DNA from: Sphingomonas sp. JC676
GTDB taxonomy: Bacteria; Pseudomonadota; Alphaproteobacteria; Sphingomonadales; Sphingomonadaceae
Assembly: GCF_014489075.1 (NCBI RefSeq)
Contig: NZ_JACTGR010000001.1
Span: 1 to 64,000, forward strand
DNA length: 64,000 bases
Direction of reading: 5' to 3'
The position numbers and the translations under genes were made by a program. Shown here piece after piece: positions 52,057 through 60,801 of the stretch; the stretch's first letter is position 1; the number at the start of each line of letters is the position of its first letter. The notes beneath the pieces were generated by a model. It searched no databases, was not told where the DNA came from, and worked only from the letters and a program-made list of their open reading frames with translations.

Positions 52057-52416
52057 CTAGCCGGCCAGTCGACCTACATCACTATCTGAGATTGACTGCT
52101 CAAAATGCACGCCAAATATATGCTTTTTCGTCCAAACTATGCGGCCTTTTATCAGGAATACCTCCGAAGAAAGCATCACGGAGGCGCCCACTTCCAGTCG
52201 TGCGCTGGCGTGCATGCGCGCCCCGGACCGAGAAAGATCCAAGATGTGCGCCCGGGTGTCCCCTTCGGCGGTTCCGATCGTGATGCACTGAAACGCCTTG
52301 CGCCGTGGGGCGCCCCGCGGTTTCAACGCGTTATCGCCGAGGGCAAAGGTAACCATCAGCGAAATCGACCCCTGTTTCTGACTTTTTGCACCTGCAGAAC
52401 CAGAATCGTTGGTCAT
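52057..52416 (-). CDS. PilZ-domain protein
   Basis: 119 residues; GAGGA precedes the ATG. The PilZ c-di-GMP signature is partly present: Pro-Arg-Arg-Lys-Ala before the domain (the RxxxR-like switch, weak) and Leu-Asp-Leu-Ser-Arg-Ser-Gly-Ala-Arg (the D/NxSxxG motif), then Val-Gly-Ala-Ser-Val and Arg-Ile-Val-Trp. It begins 31 bases after the two-partner-secretion transporter gene, and a CHASE2-EAL phosphodiesterase lies across the divergent gene, so local c-di-GMP control of secretion is likely. Confidence 0.82.
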   Translation of the reverse strand: MTNDSGSAGAKSQKQGSISLMVTFALGDNALKPRGAPRRKAFQCITIGTAEGDTRAHILDLSRSGARMHASARLEVGASVMLSSEVFLIKGRIVWTKKHIFGVHFEQSISDSDVGRLAG

Positions 52417-52447
52417 GGGTTCCTCAAATTGACGGTGAGCGCTGCGT

Positions 52448-54103
52448 TCAGAACGATCGCACCAATCGGAAACTCAGCTTGGGCGACCTGTTGCCTGTGT
52501 CGTAGCGCGGACCCGAGAGCGGGACTGCCACTTCCAGCGTCACCCCAAGGTTTTTGGCTATATCGGCCCGCTGCCCAGCACCGGCGGAGCTTAAGCTGCC
52601 GCCGCCAAACCCGGATCTCAGATTGCTCACACTGCCCGCGTCGGCGAAAGCGTAGATCTGCGCTCGCTTGATTATCGCGGGAGGGTTTTTCCAGAGGTAA
52701 CGGATCTCGACCATGCCCATTGCGCCTTGGTCCCCCGTTCGCTCGCTCCAATCGTATCCGCGTAGAAAACTCGTGCCCCCCAGGCCTGTTTCCTCGGCAA
52801 TGAGAAGCGGGCGCGTAGCCAGCTGGCTCTGCACCGCGACGCGGAAACTGAAGTCGCGCCCTAGACCCTTCGTCCAGTCTGCCCAGGCGTTGAAAGAGGT
52901 GAAAGACCCGTCCGCATCGAAGCGCGACGCCATCGGATCCCTTGCCCGGGTCGCGCCCAGGATGCCGAGGCCCTGAGAGAGAGTGGTGCTGACGCGAAGC
53001 CTGCCGCCGCCAATATTACCATAGCCGTAGAGCGTCGCGCGCGCGGTTGCGATTCTGTCGTGGCGGACCCTAGTCTGATCCCGCCACTGGTCGAGATTGC
53101 GCAGTCCGAGCTCGCTTTCGAGCCAAAGGCTAGCGGTGCGGCGGCGCCAGAGTGGTCGCAGCACGCTCGCTCCGACAAACCAGCTTCGGCTTTCCAGGTT
53201 AAGCCGGTCGAGATAGGCGCCTGGCCGCGCGATCGAGCCGGAGGCGGTAAGGGCCAATTCCGTACCATCGTCAGCGATACGCTTGCCGTAGCGGGCCCGA
53301 CCAAACTGGAGCTCGCGCGGTTCCACAGGGGTCCCGGAATAGGTGAGGATTAGGGCATCGTTCGAGAAGAGGACTCTGTTCAGGTCTACGTCGAAGCGAA
53401 TCTGTTCGGGGCCGATTGGCCTGGTGCCCTCGTTCGAAAACGTGGCCGTCGCGGCAATCTGGTCGGTGGTGACACGAACGACTAGGATGCCGCGTTCGCG
53501 TTCGCGCACGTATCGCGTGCTGCGCACCACTACTCCGTCAATGTCCCCGGCGATCAACAGCCTGCGTTCGACATCGTCAAGGCGCGCGGCCTTGCCGTTG
53601 ACCAACGGATCGAGCGCAGCTCGAACTGCGGCGTTGCTTTCCCCGTCGAACCGAATTTCGTCAATTCGGCCTTCATCGATGCTGACGTGAAGGACTCCAT
53701 TTTGAATGCGCTGCACCGGGATCCAGGCCGACCCGAAGACAAATCCGCGCGCGCGCATGCGATCCGCTATTGCCGTCGCTAGCGTCGCAAGATCCGCGGG
53801 CCCCAATCTCTCCCCAACTCGCTCCGCGACGATGTCTGCGAAATCGGCCGGCCCCAGACTCTTTAACCCGTCGAGGGCAATAGCGCCCGCCAGAACCGTG
53901 GCCCTGGATTCCGATGCACCGCTCGGCGCGTCGACCTCGATGCGTGCAGCCGGCTCGGTGTCTTTCGTTTCATCGGGAACTCGATCGCGAGATGCTGCGC
54001 TGGGTTCCACCCTGTCCAGCACGTTCTGCGCCACAGCGGGCTGCCCTGCCAGCAGTACCGCGACAAGGAGGATTCGAGTAACGAGGAACACGGCTGGACG
54101 CAT
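52448..54103 (-). CDS. TpsB-type outer-membrane transporter (ShlB/FhaC family)
   Basis: 551 residues. Signal peptide (about 1-25, ending Ala-Val-Ala-Gln), a linker, a POTRA-like region (about 75-165; Leu-Asp-Gly-Leu-Lys-Ser-Leu, Arg-Ile-Gln-Asn-Gly-Val-Leu-His-Val) and a C-terminal 16-strand-type barrel ending in Arg-Ser-Phe. Gly-Thr-Ser-Phe-Leu-Arg-Gly-Tyr-Asp corresponds to the conserved VRGY loop. Such proteins export large adhesins or haemolysins. No classical TpsA (with TPS domain) is adjacent; the divergent FecR-repeat protein is the nearest exported candidate. Confidence 0.88.
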   Translation of the reverse strand: MRPAVFLVTRILLVAVLLAGQPAVAQNVLDRVEPSAASRDRVPDETKDTEPAARIEVDAPSGASESRATVLAGAIALDGLKSLGPADFADIVAERVGERLGPADLATLATAIADRMRARGFVFGSAWIPVQRIQNGVLHVSIDEGRIDEIRFDGESNAAVRAALDPLVNGKAARLDDVERRLLIAGDIDGVVVRSTRYVRERERGILVVRVTTDQIAATATFSNEGTRPIGPEQIRFDVDLNRVLFSNDALILTYSGTPVEPRELQFGRARYGKRIADDGTELALTASGSIARPGAYLDRLNLESRSWFVGASVLRPLWRRRTASLWLESELGLRNLDQWRDQTRVRHDRIATARATLYGYGNIGGGRLRVSTTLSQGLGILGATRARDPMASRFDADGSFTSFNAWADWTKGLGRDFSFRVAVQSQLATRPLLIAEETGLGGTSFLRGYDWSERTGDQGAMGMVEIRYLWKNPPAIIKRAQIYAFADAGSVSNLRSGFGGGSLSSAGAGQRADIAKNLGVTLEVAVPLSGPRYDTGNRSPKLSFRLVRSF

Positions 54104-54243
54104 AGTGGCACCTGAACAAGGAACCCGCTTCTTGCGACCAAGCCATTACGAAATCGTAAGTTCTTCAAGGAATTAACCAGTTCCACGAACACTGCCGAAA
54201 TGACTGAAGCTTATCGCCGGCCATTCAATTCGGGGAAATCCGC

Positions 54244-56382
54244 ATGAATCGTGTCTACGAACTGGCCGTCGCGGCGCTGCTGTTATTGTTCGCGAACGCT
54301 GCTGTCGCGCAGACGGCGAACTGGTCGGTAAGTGAAGCCGCAGGCAAGGTCATTGTCCAGGATACAAGCGGGCCGCATCCTGCGCGGCGCGGTACGGTGG
54401 TCCCGGCCGGCGCCACACTCTCCACCGGTCCCGGTTCGCGAGCTGTGGTGGTTCGGGGCAAGGACTTTGTCACGGTTGCTGCCTCGAGCCGCATTCGAAT
54501 TCCGACACCGGATCAGAAGCAAGGGAAGTTCGACGTCCTCCAGGAATGGGGAAATGCCGTCTTCCAGATCGAAAAGAAGCCCATCCCGCATTTCGGGGTG
54601 CGGACCCCGTATCTCGCGGCCGTGGTGAAAGGGACGACCTTCTCCATCACCGTTACGACCGAGGGCGCTTCGCTGCAGGTCGTGGAAGGCGCGGTTCAAA
54701 CTTCGACGTTCGACGGCGGTGCTGCCGAGATCATTCGTCCCGGCATCGTCGCGACCGTCACGGCGGCCGATCGCTATCGCTTGACCGTTCAGGGCCAGGA
54801 CACGCGCAACATCGACTCTCCGGAGCGGCCATCTTCACCGGCTGCACCGCCGGCAATCCAGGCGCCGGCTACGCCCGTGCCGGACGCCGACGCGCAGCCA
54901 ACACCATCGGCATCCGAAGCAGCAGACGACGCCGCTTTGGGTGCTCAAATGATCGCCGAGACGATCTCGGCGAAGCCCATCGATCTTGGGCGAGCGACCG
55001 ATGGGCTGGTGGGCGGCAATAGCGGCGCGCAACTCGCAAGTGTTGATATTGCGGCGGTGCGCGCCGAGGTCGCGAATTCGAATGGCGTTCCAGGCGACAA
55101 TTCTTCCGGATCCGGCAATGGGGGCTCCGCTAGCGGAAGTGGCACGTCGAGCAACAATGCCGGTAGCAGTGGCAGCGGGGTCGATACTGGCAGCGGCAGC
55201 TCGAGGGGGCATGGCAATGGCAACGGGAATGGCAACTCCGGCACCAGCGACAGCGGAAGCGGTGCAAGTAGCGGTGGCTCGAACGGGGCGGGCAACGCCA
55301 ACGGTGCTGACACCGGCAACTCCGGCGGCAATGAGAACGGCTCGGGCAATGGTAACGGCGGATCGGGCGGGAACGGCAACGCCAACGGTGCCGACAATGG
55401 CAGCGGTAACTCCGGCAGCAACGGTAATGGGAACGGCGCGAGCACCGGTAACGGCGGCTCCAACGGGAATGGCACCGCCAACGGCGCCGACAATGGCAAC
55501 GGTAACGGCTCGGGCAACGGTAACGGCGGATCGGGCGGGAACGGCAACGCCAACGGTGCTGACAATGGCAACGGCAATTCCGGGAACGGTAACGGCTCGG
55601 GCAACGGGAACGGCGGATCGGGCGGGAACGGCAACGCCAACGGTGCCGACAATGGCAACGGCAATTCCGGCAACGGTAACGGCTCGGGCAACGGGAACGG
55701 CGGATCGGACGGGAACGGCAACGCCAACGGCGCCGACAATGGCAACGGCAATTCCGGCAGCAACGGTAACGGCTCGGGCAACGGGAACGGCGGATCGGGC
55801 GGGAACGGCAACGCCAACGGCGCTGACAATGGCAACGGCAATTCCGGCAACGGTAACGGCTCGGGCAACGGGAACGGCGGCTCGAGCGGGAACGGCAACG
55901 CCAACGGCGCTGACAATGGCAACGGCAATTCCGGCAACGGTAACGGCTCGGGCAACGGGAACGGCGGCTCGAGCGGGAACGGGAACGCCAACGGTGCCGA
56001 CAATGGCAACGGCAATTCCGGGAACGGTAACGGCTCGGGCAACGGGAACGGCGGATCGGGCGGGAACGGCAACGCCAACGGTGTCGATGATGGCAACGGC
56101 AATTCCGGCAGCAACGGTAACGGCTCGGGCAACGGGAACGGCGGCTCGAGCGGGAACGGGAACGCCAACGGTGCCGACAATGGCGACGGCAATTCCGGCA
56201 GCAACGGTAACAGCGGTTCGAACGGCAACGGCCATCCTGGCGGAAGCTCAACGGGCGTGAGCATTGGCGTCGATATCGGCAACGGTACGGGCATCGATGT
56301 AGGGATCTCGCCGGGCGGCGTGGGCCTTCATATCGGCATCGGCAAATTGAACGGTAACGGCAAGGGTAAGGACAAGGACTGA
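54244..56382 (+). CDS. FecR-domain exported protein with Gly/Asn-rich repeats
   Basis: 712 residues; GGGGAAA precedes the ATG. Signal peptide (1-23), FecR-like beta domain (about 30-190: Gly-Lys-Val-Ile-Val-Gln-Asp, Phe-Gly-Val-Arg-Thr-Pro, Val-Val-Lys-Gly-Thr-Thr-Phe), Pro/Ala linker, then from about 351 eleven imperfect 29-30-residue repeats of Gly, Asn, Ser and Asp (core Asn-Ala-Asn-Gly-Ala-Asp-Asn-Gly). The end is Val-Gly-Leu-His-Ile-Gly-Ile and Lys-rich. It looks like an extracellular, perhaps matrix-forming, protein. Divergent from the TpsB transporter and upstream of CHASE2-EAL. Confidence 0.85.
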   Translation: MNRVYELAVAALLLLFANAAVAQTANWSVSEAAGKVIVQDTSGPHPARRGTVVPAGATLSTGPGSRAVVVRGKDFVTVAASSRIRIPTPDQKQGKFDVLQEWGNAVFQIEKKPIPHFGVRTPYLAAVVKGTTFSITVTTEGASLQVVEGAVQTSTFDGGAAEIIRPGIVATVTAADRYRLTVQGQDTRNIDSPERPSSPAAPPAIQAPATPVPDADAQPTPSASEAADDAALGAQMIAETISAKPIDLGRATDGLVGGNSGAQLASVDIAAVRAEVANSNGVPGDNSSGSGNGGSASGSGTSSNNAGSSGSGVDTGSGSSRGHGNGNGNGNSGTSDSGSGASSGGSNGAGNANGADTGNSGGNENGSGNGNGGSGGNGNANGADNGSGNSGSNGNGNGASTGNGGSNGNGTANGADNGNGNGSGNGNGGSGGNGNANGADNGNGNSGNGNGSGNGNGGSGGNGNANGADNGNGNSGNGNGSGNGNGGSDGNGNANGADNGNGNSGSNGNGSGNGNGGSGGNGNANGADNGNGNSGNGNGSGNGNGGSSGNGNANGADNGNGNSGNGNGSGNGNGGSSGNGNANGADNGNGNSGNGNGSGNGNGGSGGNGNANGVDDGNGNSGSNGNGSGNGNGGSSGNGNANGADNGDGNSGSNGNSGSNGNGHPGGSSTGVSIGVDIGNGTGIDVGISPGGVGLHIGIGKLNGNGKGKDKD
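55294..56231 (+). repeat. Eleven in-frame 87-90-bp repeats coding Gly/Asn-rich units
   Basis: Units begin at Asn-Ala-Asn-Gly-Ala-Asp codons and run about 29 residues; units 4-9 are the most alike. Variation is mostly synonymous plus a Ser-Gly/Ser-Asn-Gly length difference. Expect copy-number variation between strains and assembly collapse. The same stretch is open on the other strand only because the codons are biased. Confidence 0.85.
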
Positions 56383-56442
56383 CCGGACCGCGAGGGCCGA
56401 CATTGACCGCCTGTTAGGTTCAGCGCGCTACACCGATCCGCA

Positions 56443-58761
56443 ATGACCGATCGCGGCACCAAGATCATCGACGCGCTTCAACGTCGCTGGCGCTCCGCGG
56501 CGTTGGTGGTCAGCGCCATTGCCGGGACTGTTGCCGGTTCGGTCGGCGTAGGGGCCGGACTGGAACGTTCGCTCGCCGAGGCGGAGTGGAGCGTACGTCG
56601 CCATGCGGCCAGCGGGACGATCCATATCGTCGAGATCGACGCCCGAAGCATTGCGGCGATCGACAGATGGCCTTGGCCTCGCAGCAATTACGCGCGCTTG
56701 ATCGACCAGTTGCGCTCAGCTGGTGTTGCCTCGATCGTATTCGACGTCGATTTTTCATCTCAGTCCACGCCCGACCAGGATGGGGCGTTTGCTGCAGGTC
56801 TGGAGCGGGCGGACGGGAAGGTCATCCTTCCGACGTTCGGCCAGGAAGCGGGGGGAGGGCAGCAGGGCTGGACGGACTCGCTGCCGATTCCCGAACTGCG
56901 CGATCACTCCAGTCTCGCGGCGGTGAGCATCTTGCCCGACACGGACGGTACAGTTCGGCGCGCGCCCGTGGGAACGATGACCGGGGGACTTCCGCGACCT
57001 TCGCTTTCCGCGATGATCGCCGGTCTCAATGGTGCTGCGGGCCAGGATTTCCCAATCGACTTTGCAATCGATCCCCAGACGATACCTCGGCATAGCTTCG
57101 TCGACATTCGAGACGGCAAGTTCAATCAGTCCGAATTGGCCGGCAAGACCATCGTCATCGGCGCGACGGCTGTGGAGATGGGCGATCGATACGGCGTGCC
57201 GCGACACGGTGTCATTTCGGGTGTCGTCATCCAGGCGCTGGCGGCGGAGACGCTGCTCGCGGGGATGCCCCACGAGGGAGGCTGGCCGGTTCCGGTGTGC
57301 GTTGCGCTGGGCCTTGCCTGGCTGATCCTGCGTCAACGCTCCCGGCTGGGTCTCGTGCTTGCGATCGTCACAGCACCCCTGATGCTGTTTGTGGTGTCGA
57401 CGCTTTGCGCTTCGGCTTTCCGGTTGTCGTTCCCAATCGTACCCGCGATGGTCGTTATCCTCTATGCCGGTGTCGTAAGCGTTGGCATGCGCCTGGTCGC
57501 CGCGGCGCATCGCCGGCGATCCCACGATATCGAGACCGGTCTCCCGAACCGCGTGGCGCTTCGCGACGCGCTCCACAGCTATGAGGGGGCGGGTGTGATC
57601 GCGGCCCGTATTGCGGACTTCGACAAGCTTGCCGCTGTCCTGGGAGACGCGGGAACCGCGGCATTGGTCCGTCGCGTGACCGAGCGGATCGCTTTGGTCG
57701 CAGAGGGCAGCACCATCTATCGGATCGAGGACCGTATGCTGGCGTGGCGCTGCTACGATCGGGAGCAATTGGAGGAGCGGATGGCTGCGCTGCGGGCGGC
57801 GATGCTCAGCCCGCTCGAAGTGAATGGGCGCCGGGTGGATGTGGCGCTGGCAATGGGCTTCGCCGACGAAGGCGAGCGCGCAAGCCATGTACTGGCCAAC
57901 GCGGCTCTGGCCGCGGACCGGGCTCTTGCGGCCGGCGAAAGCTGGCGCTTCCATCACGCGGAGGAGGACGAGGCCGTCGATCGGGAGTTGTCGCTGCTCA
58001 GCGAACTCGACGAAGCCATCGGCAACAACGAGATCCAGGTCGTTTACCAACCCAAGCTTGATCTGAAGGCAAACAGGATCAGCAGCGTCGAGGCTCTCGT
58101 TCGGTGGCAGCATCCGACCCGCGGCTTCCTGCGCCCCGACCTTTTCATTCCCCTGGCGGAGCGCAACGACCGCATTGCAGGCCTGACTCTGCATGTCCTC
58201 GCGCAGACGATCGCGGATCTGAAGCAGTGGCAGTCATGCGGCCATGCCGTCACGGGCGCGGTCAATCTGTCGGCCAAGCTGCTGTCCGCTCCCGACTTCA
58301 TTGCCGAGGTGCGGCGCTTGGTGCAATCGAGCGACATAGCGCCAAGCTTTCTGACGTTCGAAGTGACCGAATCCGCAGCGATGATCGATCCGGCAGGAGC
58401 AGTGGCGGCCCTGGAGTCGTTCCAGGCGCTCGGGATTTCCATCTCGATGGACGACTATGGCACCGGTCAGTCGACGTTGAGCTATCTGAAGAAATTGCCG
58501 CTGAACGAGCTCAAGATCGACCGAAGCTTCGTTCAGTTCGCCCATCAGAATCGCGGTGACGGTGTCCTCGTCCGATCGACAGTGAACCTCGCGCACGAGC
58601 TTGGGCTCAAGGTGGTCGCCGAGGGCATCGAGGATGCCGAATGTCTCGCGTTCCTGAGGGCCATCGGATGCGATCTGGCACAGGGTTATTTCATTAGCCG
58701 GCCAGTTCCAGCGGAGGAGCTGCGCCTGTTGCTCGACCGAACCTATGCCGATGCGGCGTGA
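56443..58761 (+). CDS. CHASE2-EAL c-di-GMP phosphodiesterase with degenerate GGDEF
   Basis: 772 residues. A first helix (about 17-37), extracytoplasmic CHASE2 sensor (about 40-265: Ile-Asp-Ala-Arg-Ser-Ile, Trp-Pro-Trp-Pro-Arg, Phe-Asp-Val-Asp-Phe) and three membrane helices (about 280-355). Next a GGDEF-like fold lacking the GGDEF motif (Glu-Thr-Gly-Leu-Pro-Asn-Arg start), then EAL (about 520-765) with Glu-Ala-Leu-Val-Arg, Asp-Asp-Tyr-Gly-Thr-Gly, Lys-Ile-Asp-Arg-Ser-Phe and Ala-Glu-Gly-Ile-Glu, so hydrolysis of c-di-GMP is likely. Same direction as the FecR-repeat gene. Confidence 0.9.
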   Translation: MTDRGTKIIDALQRRWRSAALVVSAIAGTVAGSVGVGAGLERSLAEAEWSVRRHAASGTIHIVEIDARSIAAIDRWPWPRSNYARLIDQLRSAGVASIVFDVDFSSQSTPDQDGAFAAGLERADGKVILPTFGQEAGGGQQGWTDSLPIPELRDHSSLAAVSILPDTDGTVRRAPVGTMTGGLPRPSLSAMIAGLNGAAGQDFPIDFAIDPQTIPRHSFVDIRDGKFNQSELAGKTIVIGATAVEMGDRYGVPRHGVISGVVIQALAAETLLAGMPHEGGWPVPVCVALGLAWLILRQRSRLGLVLAIVTAPLMLFVVSTLCASAFRLSFPIVPAMVVILYAGVVSVGMRLVAAAHRRRSHDIETGLPNRVALRDALHSYEGAGVIAARIADFDKLAAVLGDAGTAALVRRVTERIALVAEGSTIYRIEDRMLAWRCYDREQLEERMAALRAAMLSPLEVNGRRVDVALAMGFADEGERASHVLANAALAADRALAAGESWRFHHAEEDEAVDRELSLLSELDEAIGNNEIQVVYQPKLDLKANRISSVEALVRWQHPTRGFLRPDLFIPLAERNDRIAGLTLHVLAQTIADLKQWQSCGHAVTGAVNLSAKLLSAPDFIAEVRRLVQSSDIAPSFLTFEVTESAAMIDPAGAVAALESFQALGISISMDDYGTGQSTLSYLKKLPLNELKIDRSFVQFAHQNRGDGVLVRSTVNLAHELGLKVVAEGIEDAECLAFLRAIGCDLAQGYFISRPVPAEELRLLLDRTYADAA

Positions 58762-58809
58762 AGGCCGGCGGAACTGCTTGAAACGGTCGGGCGGCCTTGG
58801 TTACGACTG

Positions 58810-58844
58810 ATCGCGGGAGTGGCCATGCGGCCCACTCCCGCGAT
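58810..58844. terminator. 13-bp hairpin between convergent genes
   Basis: ATCGCGGGAGTGG (58810-58822) pairs perfectly with 58832-58844 around nine bases. It sits between the plus-strand CHASE2-EAL gene and the minus-strand PEP-CTERM gene and is well placed as a bidirectional terminator. Confidence 0.65.
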
Positions 58845-58853
58845 ATCGGTTGT

Positions 58854-59399
58854 CTAGCTGTAGCGAACGCGGACAGTCGGACGGCGCCGCGTTGCGAAAC
58901 CAGCAAACGCGAACCCGGCGATAAGCATGCCCCATGCCGCGGGCTCCGGAACCGCCGTCGGAACGAACACGCCCTGGCCGCCGTACGAGCCATTGCCCCG
59001 AGATTCGCCGTTGATCACGATCTCGTTGAGCTGGCCCGCGAAGATCGGAACCGCATTGGCGAAGACTACTTCGTTCAGACTCTCGGTGATCCCGGTCAGC
59101 TGTACGCCGTTGAAGAAGACCGAGAGCAGATCCAGATCGTCCACGCCCTGGAATGTCACCGCGCTCGTGGTGATGGAGCCGCTGGCGGTCCCGTTCTGGG
59201 GCAAAGTGAACTGATAGATATGCTGGAACATGCCGGCGACGATTCCAGACTGGCCGAAGCTCGCCGAGATCGACCCGTCCGGCCCGAACGCGATATTCAT
59301 GTCGGCCGGGCCGAAATAAGTCTGCGCGTGCGCGGGCGCGGAAACAACAGTCACACTTGCCGCGACGGCAAGTGCCAGCGCAAAGCTCTTCATCACCAT
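58854..59399 (-). CDS. PEP-CTERM sorted surface protein
   Basis: 181 residues from the ATG at 59399 (GGAG seven bases upstream); a longer reading to 59495 is not supported. Signal peptide ends Ala-His-Ala-Gln. The mature part is a beta-rich domain of about 120 residues without cysteines. The C-terminus has Val-Pro-Glu-Pro-Ala-Ala-Trp-Gly-Met-Leu, a hydrophobic helix and Arg-Arg-Arg: a PEP-CTERM tag handled by exosortase. Likely part of the extracellular matrix; second such protein in the window. Confidence 0.88.
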   Translation of the reverse strand: MVMKSFALALAVAASVTVVSAPAHAQTYFGPADMNIAFGPDGSISASFGQSGIVAGMFQHIYQFTLPQNGTASGSITTSAVTFQGVDDLDLLSVFFNGVQLTGITESLNEVVFANAVPIFAGQLNEIVINGESRGNGSYGGQGVFVPTAVPEPAAWGMLIAGFAFAGFATRRRPTVRVRYS

Positions 59400-59538
59400 A
59401 TGAAATCTCCCTGTTTGACTGATTATTCGTCGGATTGGCGTGAGACCCTTAACTGGACATTTTGTTCCGACTATTTGAGGTGAAGCATGTCCCATTTCGG
59501 TACTGTTCAGTTATCCGCGGTTGAGGGCGATCAGGCGC

Positions 59539-59564
59539 GGAACTGCATCGCGCCCGCATGGGTT
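59539..59564 (+). promoter_or_regulatory. EcfG-type general stress promoter
   Basis: GGAAC (59539-59543), 17 bases, GGTT (59561-59564), 30 bases before the start of the small membrane-protein gene. Confidence 0.6.
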
Positions 59565-59594
59565 ACGGATCAACAACCAGTAAGGGACGGTCAA

Positions 59595-59768
59595 ATGGCT
59601 GATGATAAGACAACGGTCGTGGAGACCGGTGGCGGCGCGGGCACCGTCATCGCAGTGGTGGCTGGCATCATTGCCATCCTCGTGGTCGCATATTTCTTGT
59701 TCGGGCAGAGCCTGCTTAACGGCGATACCAAGAAGATCGATGCAGACATCAAGGTCGAGTCTAAATAG
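59595..59768 (+). CDS. 57-residue single-span membrane protein, stress-linked
   Basis: ATG at 59595 follows AAGGGACGG. A polar start (Ala-Asp-Asp-Lys-Thr-Thr-Val-Val-Glu-Thr), Gly-Gly-Gly-Ala-Gly, one hydrophobic helix (about 18-36, VIAVVAGIIAILVVAYFLF) and a charged end (Lys-Lys-Ile-Asp-Ala-Asp-Ile-Lys-Val). EcfG-like promoter upstream. Small proteins of this shape recur beside stress genes in sphingomonads; function unknown. Confidence 0.72.
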   Translation: MADDKTTVVETGGGAGTVIAVVAGIIAILVVAYFLFGQSLLNGDTKKIDADIKVESK

Positions 59769-59966
59769 AAAGGGACGGTGCGGTTGGCTCGCTACACCTG
59801 AAGAGCCACTGGGACGGGATGGCCTAAGTCGCGGTTGTGGGAAGTCTCAGCGCGATATGCCTGGGGCGCCTTTGCGCACCGACCGTTAGCGGCTTTAGAC
59901 AATCGCCGTCTCAGCAATGCGGCGCACAACAGAATGTGAAAGCCCGCCCGGCGCCTGGCGGAACGC

Positions 59967-60254
59967 TCATGCCCCGGCAACTTGTGAGCGCTTACCGATC
60001 TGGGAACTAGGTCGGCCCCGTCGGGCATGACTCGCTCTGGGCGCATTTGCGCCTACGCGCCGCCTCCGCCCGAGTTCGTATCGGAATTCGGCCAAATTCT
60101 TCCATTCTGCCACTGCGCTATGCTCCGAGCGCGCCGTCACCGAGAGGTCTTCGCGCATGAAGGTACCTGTGGCAACCCAGACGTTCGTACCGGATTTGAC
60201 GACCAAAATCCGGCAGCCCTCCACAGGATAAGCGTCCACAACGTGCATCGCCAT
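59967..60254 (-). CDS. Small protein of unknown function under an EcfG-type promoter
   Basis: 95 residues from the ATG at 60254 (GAGGCGGAG immediately upstream); ATG 60248 is also possible. The first about 60 residues look like folded protein (Cys-Arg-Ile-Leu-Val-Val-Lys-Ser-Gly-Thr-Asn-Val-Trp-Val-Ala-Thr-Gly, then Ala-Val-Ala-Glu-Trp). The last about 30 are basic and may be unstructured. A GGAAC-N16-GGTT promoter 37 bases upstream supports a real gene. No family recognised. The gap 59769-59966 holds no gene. Confidence 0.5.
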   Translation of the reverse strand: MAMHVVDAYPVEGCRILVVKSGTNVWVATGTFMREDLSVTARSEHSAVAEWKNLAEFRYELGRRRRVGANAPRASHARRGRPSSQIGKRSQVAGA

Positions 60255-60290
60255 CTCCGCCTCCCACGCGGTTGATCTTCTTACCTTTTA

Positions 60291-60315
60291 AACCTTGAAA
60301 CAGCGTCGCGGTTCC
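60291..60315 (-). promoter_or_regulatory. EcfG-type general stress promoter
   Basis: Minus strand GGAAC (60315-60311), 16 bases, GGTT (60294-60291), upstream of the small gene starting at 60254. Confidence 0.5.
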
Positions 60316-60801
60316 GAAGTTTCTGCCATCGCAACGAGCCTCGACGAGCTCTACCGCATTCGGTCCTGATGGGCCGAATTGCGGGGCCAATTTGTATGCG
60401 GTGCAGGTCCGACCAGTGCAACAGCCTCGGTTTTCGCCGGACAAGGGCCCATGTACCTGACATCCCTGCAGCGGGCGGCATGATATTCTCGCGGGTCCAG
60501 GATCGATCCTGATGTTTGCGCAAAAGGCACGGCAACTTCGAAGGACCATACCGAAGGAAACTCGAACGGATAAAGGTCGCGGCCTCCTGCCGTCCAGGCA
60601 CGCGCCGGCACGACTCCCAAATTGCGCTATGCCCGCCGCCCGCCGCGCTCGTAATCCCTTCCGGTTCGGGACACGGACGCGGTTTCCAGCGTGCGACGAA
60701 CCGATATTTTTCGTGCGACAGACCGAAAAGCTTTGCTATGTCAGCGCGTAAGGCCGGGGGGGTCATACGGACACAGGGAGGGACAATGTTAGGAGACCTT
60801 G
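60316..60801. other. Noncoding leader of the HAMP-array gene
   Basis: About 490 bases with overlapping minus-strand open frames that share no convincing start, codon pattern or motif. No RNA gene seen. AGGAGA at 60791-60796 is the ribosome site of the next gene. Confidence 0.4.

Noticed and set aside
54835..56294. Long antisense frames (Ala/Val- or Pro/Leu-repeat) across the FecR-repeat gene
   Set aside because: They mirror the Gly/Asn codon repeats of the real gene; no signal peptide or ribosome site.
60281..60766. 161-codon minus-strand frame before the HAMP-array gene
   Set aside because: No ribosome site, overlapping alternatives in two frames, and protein composition unlike a folded domain.
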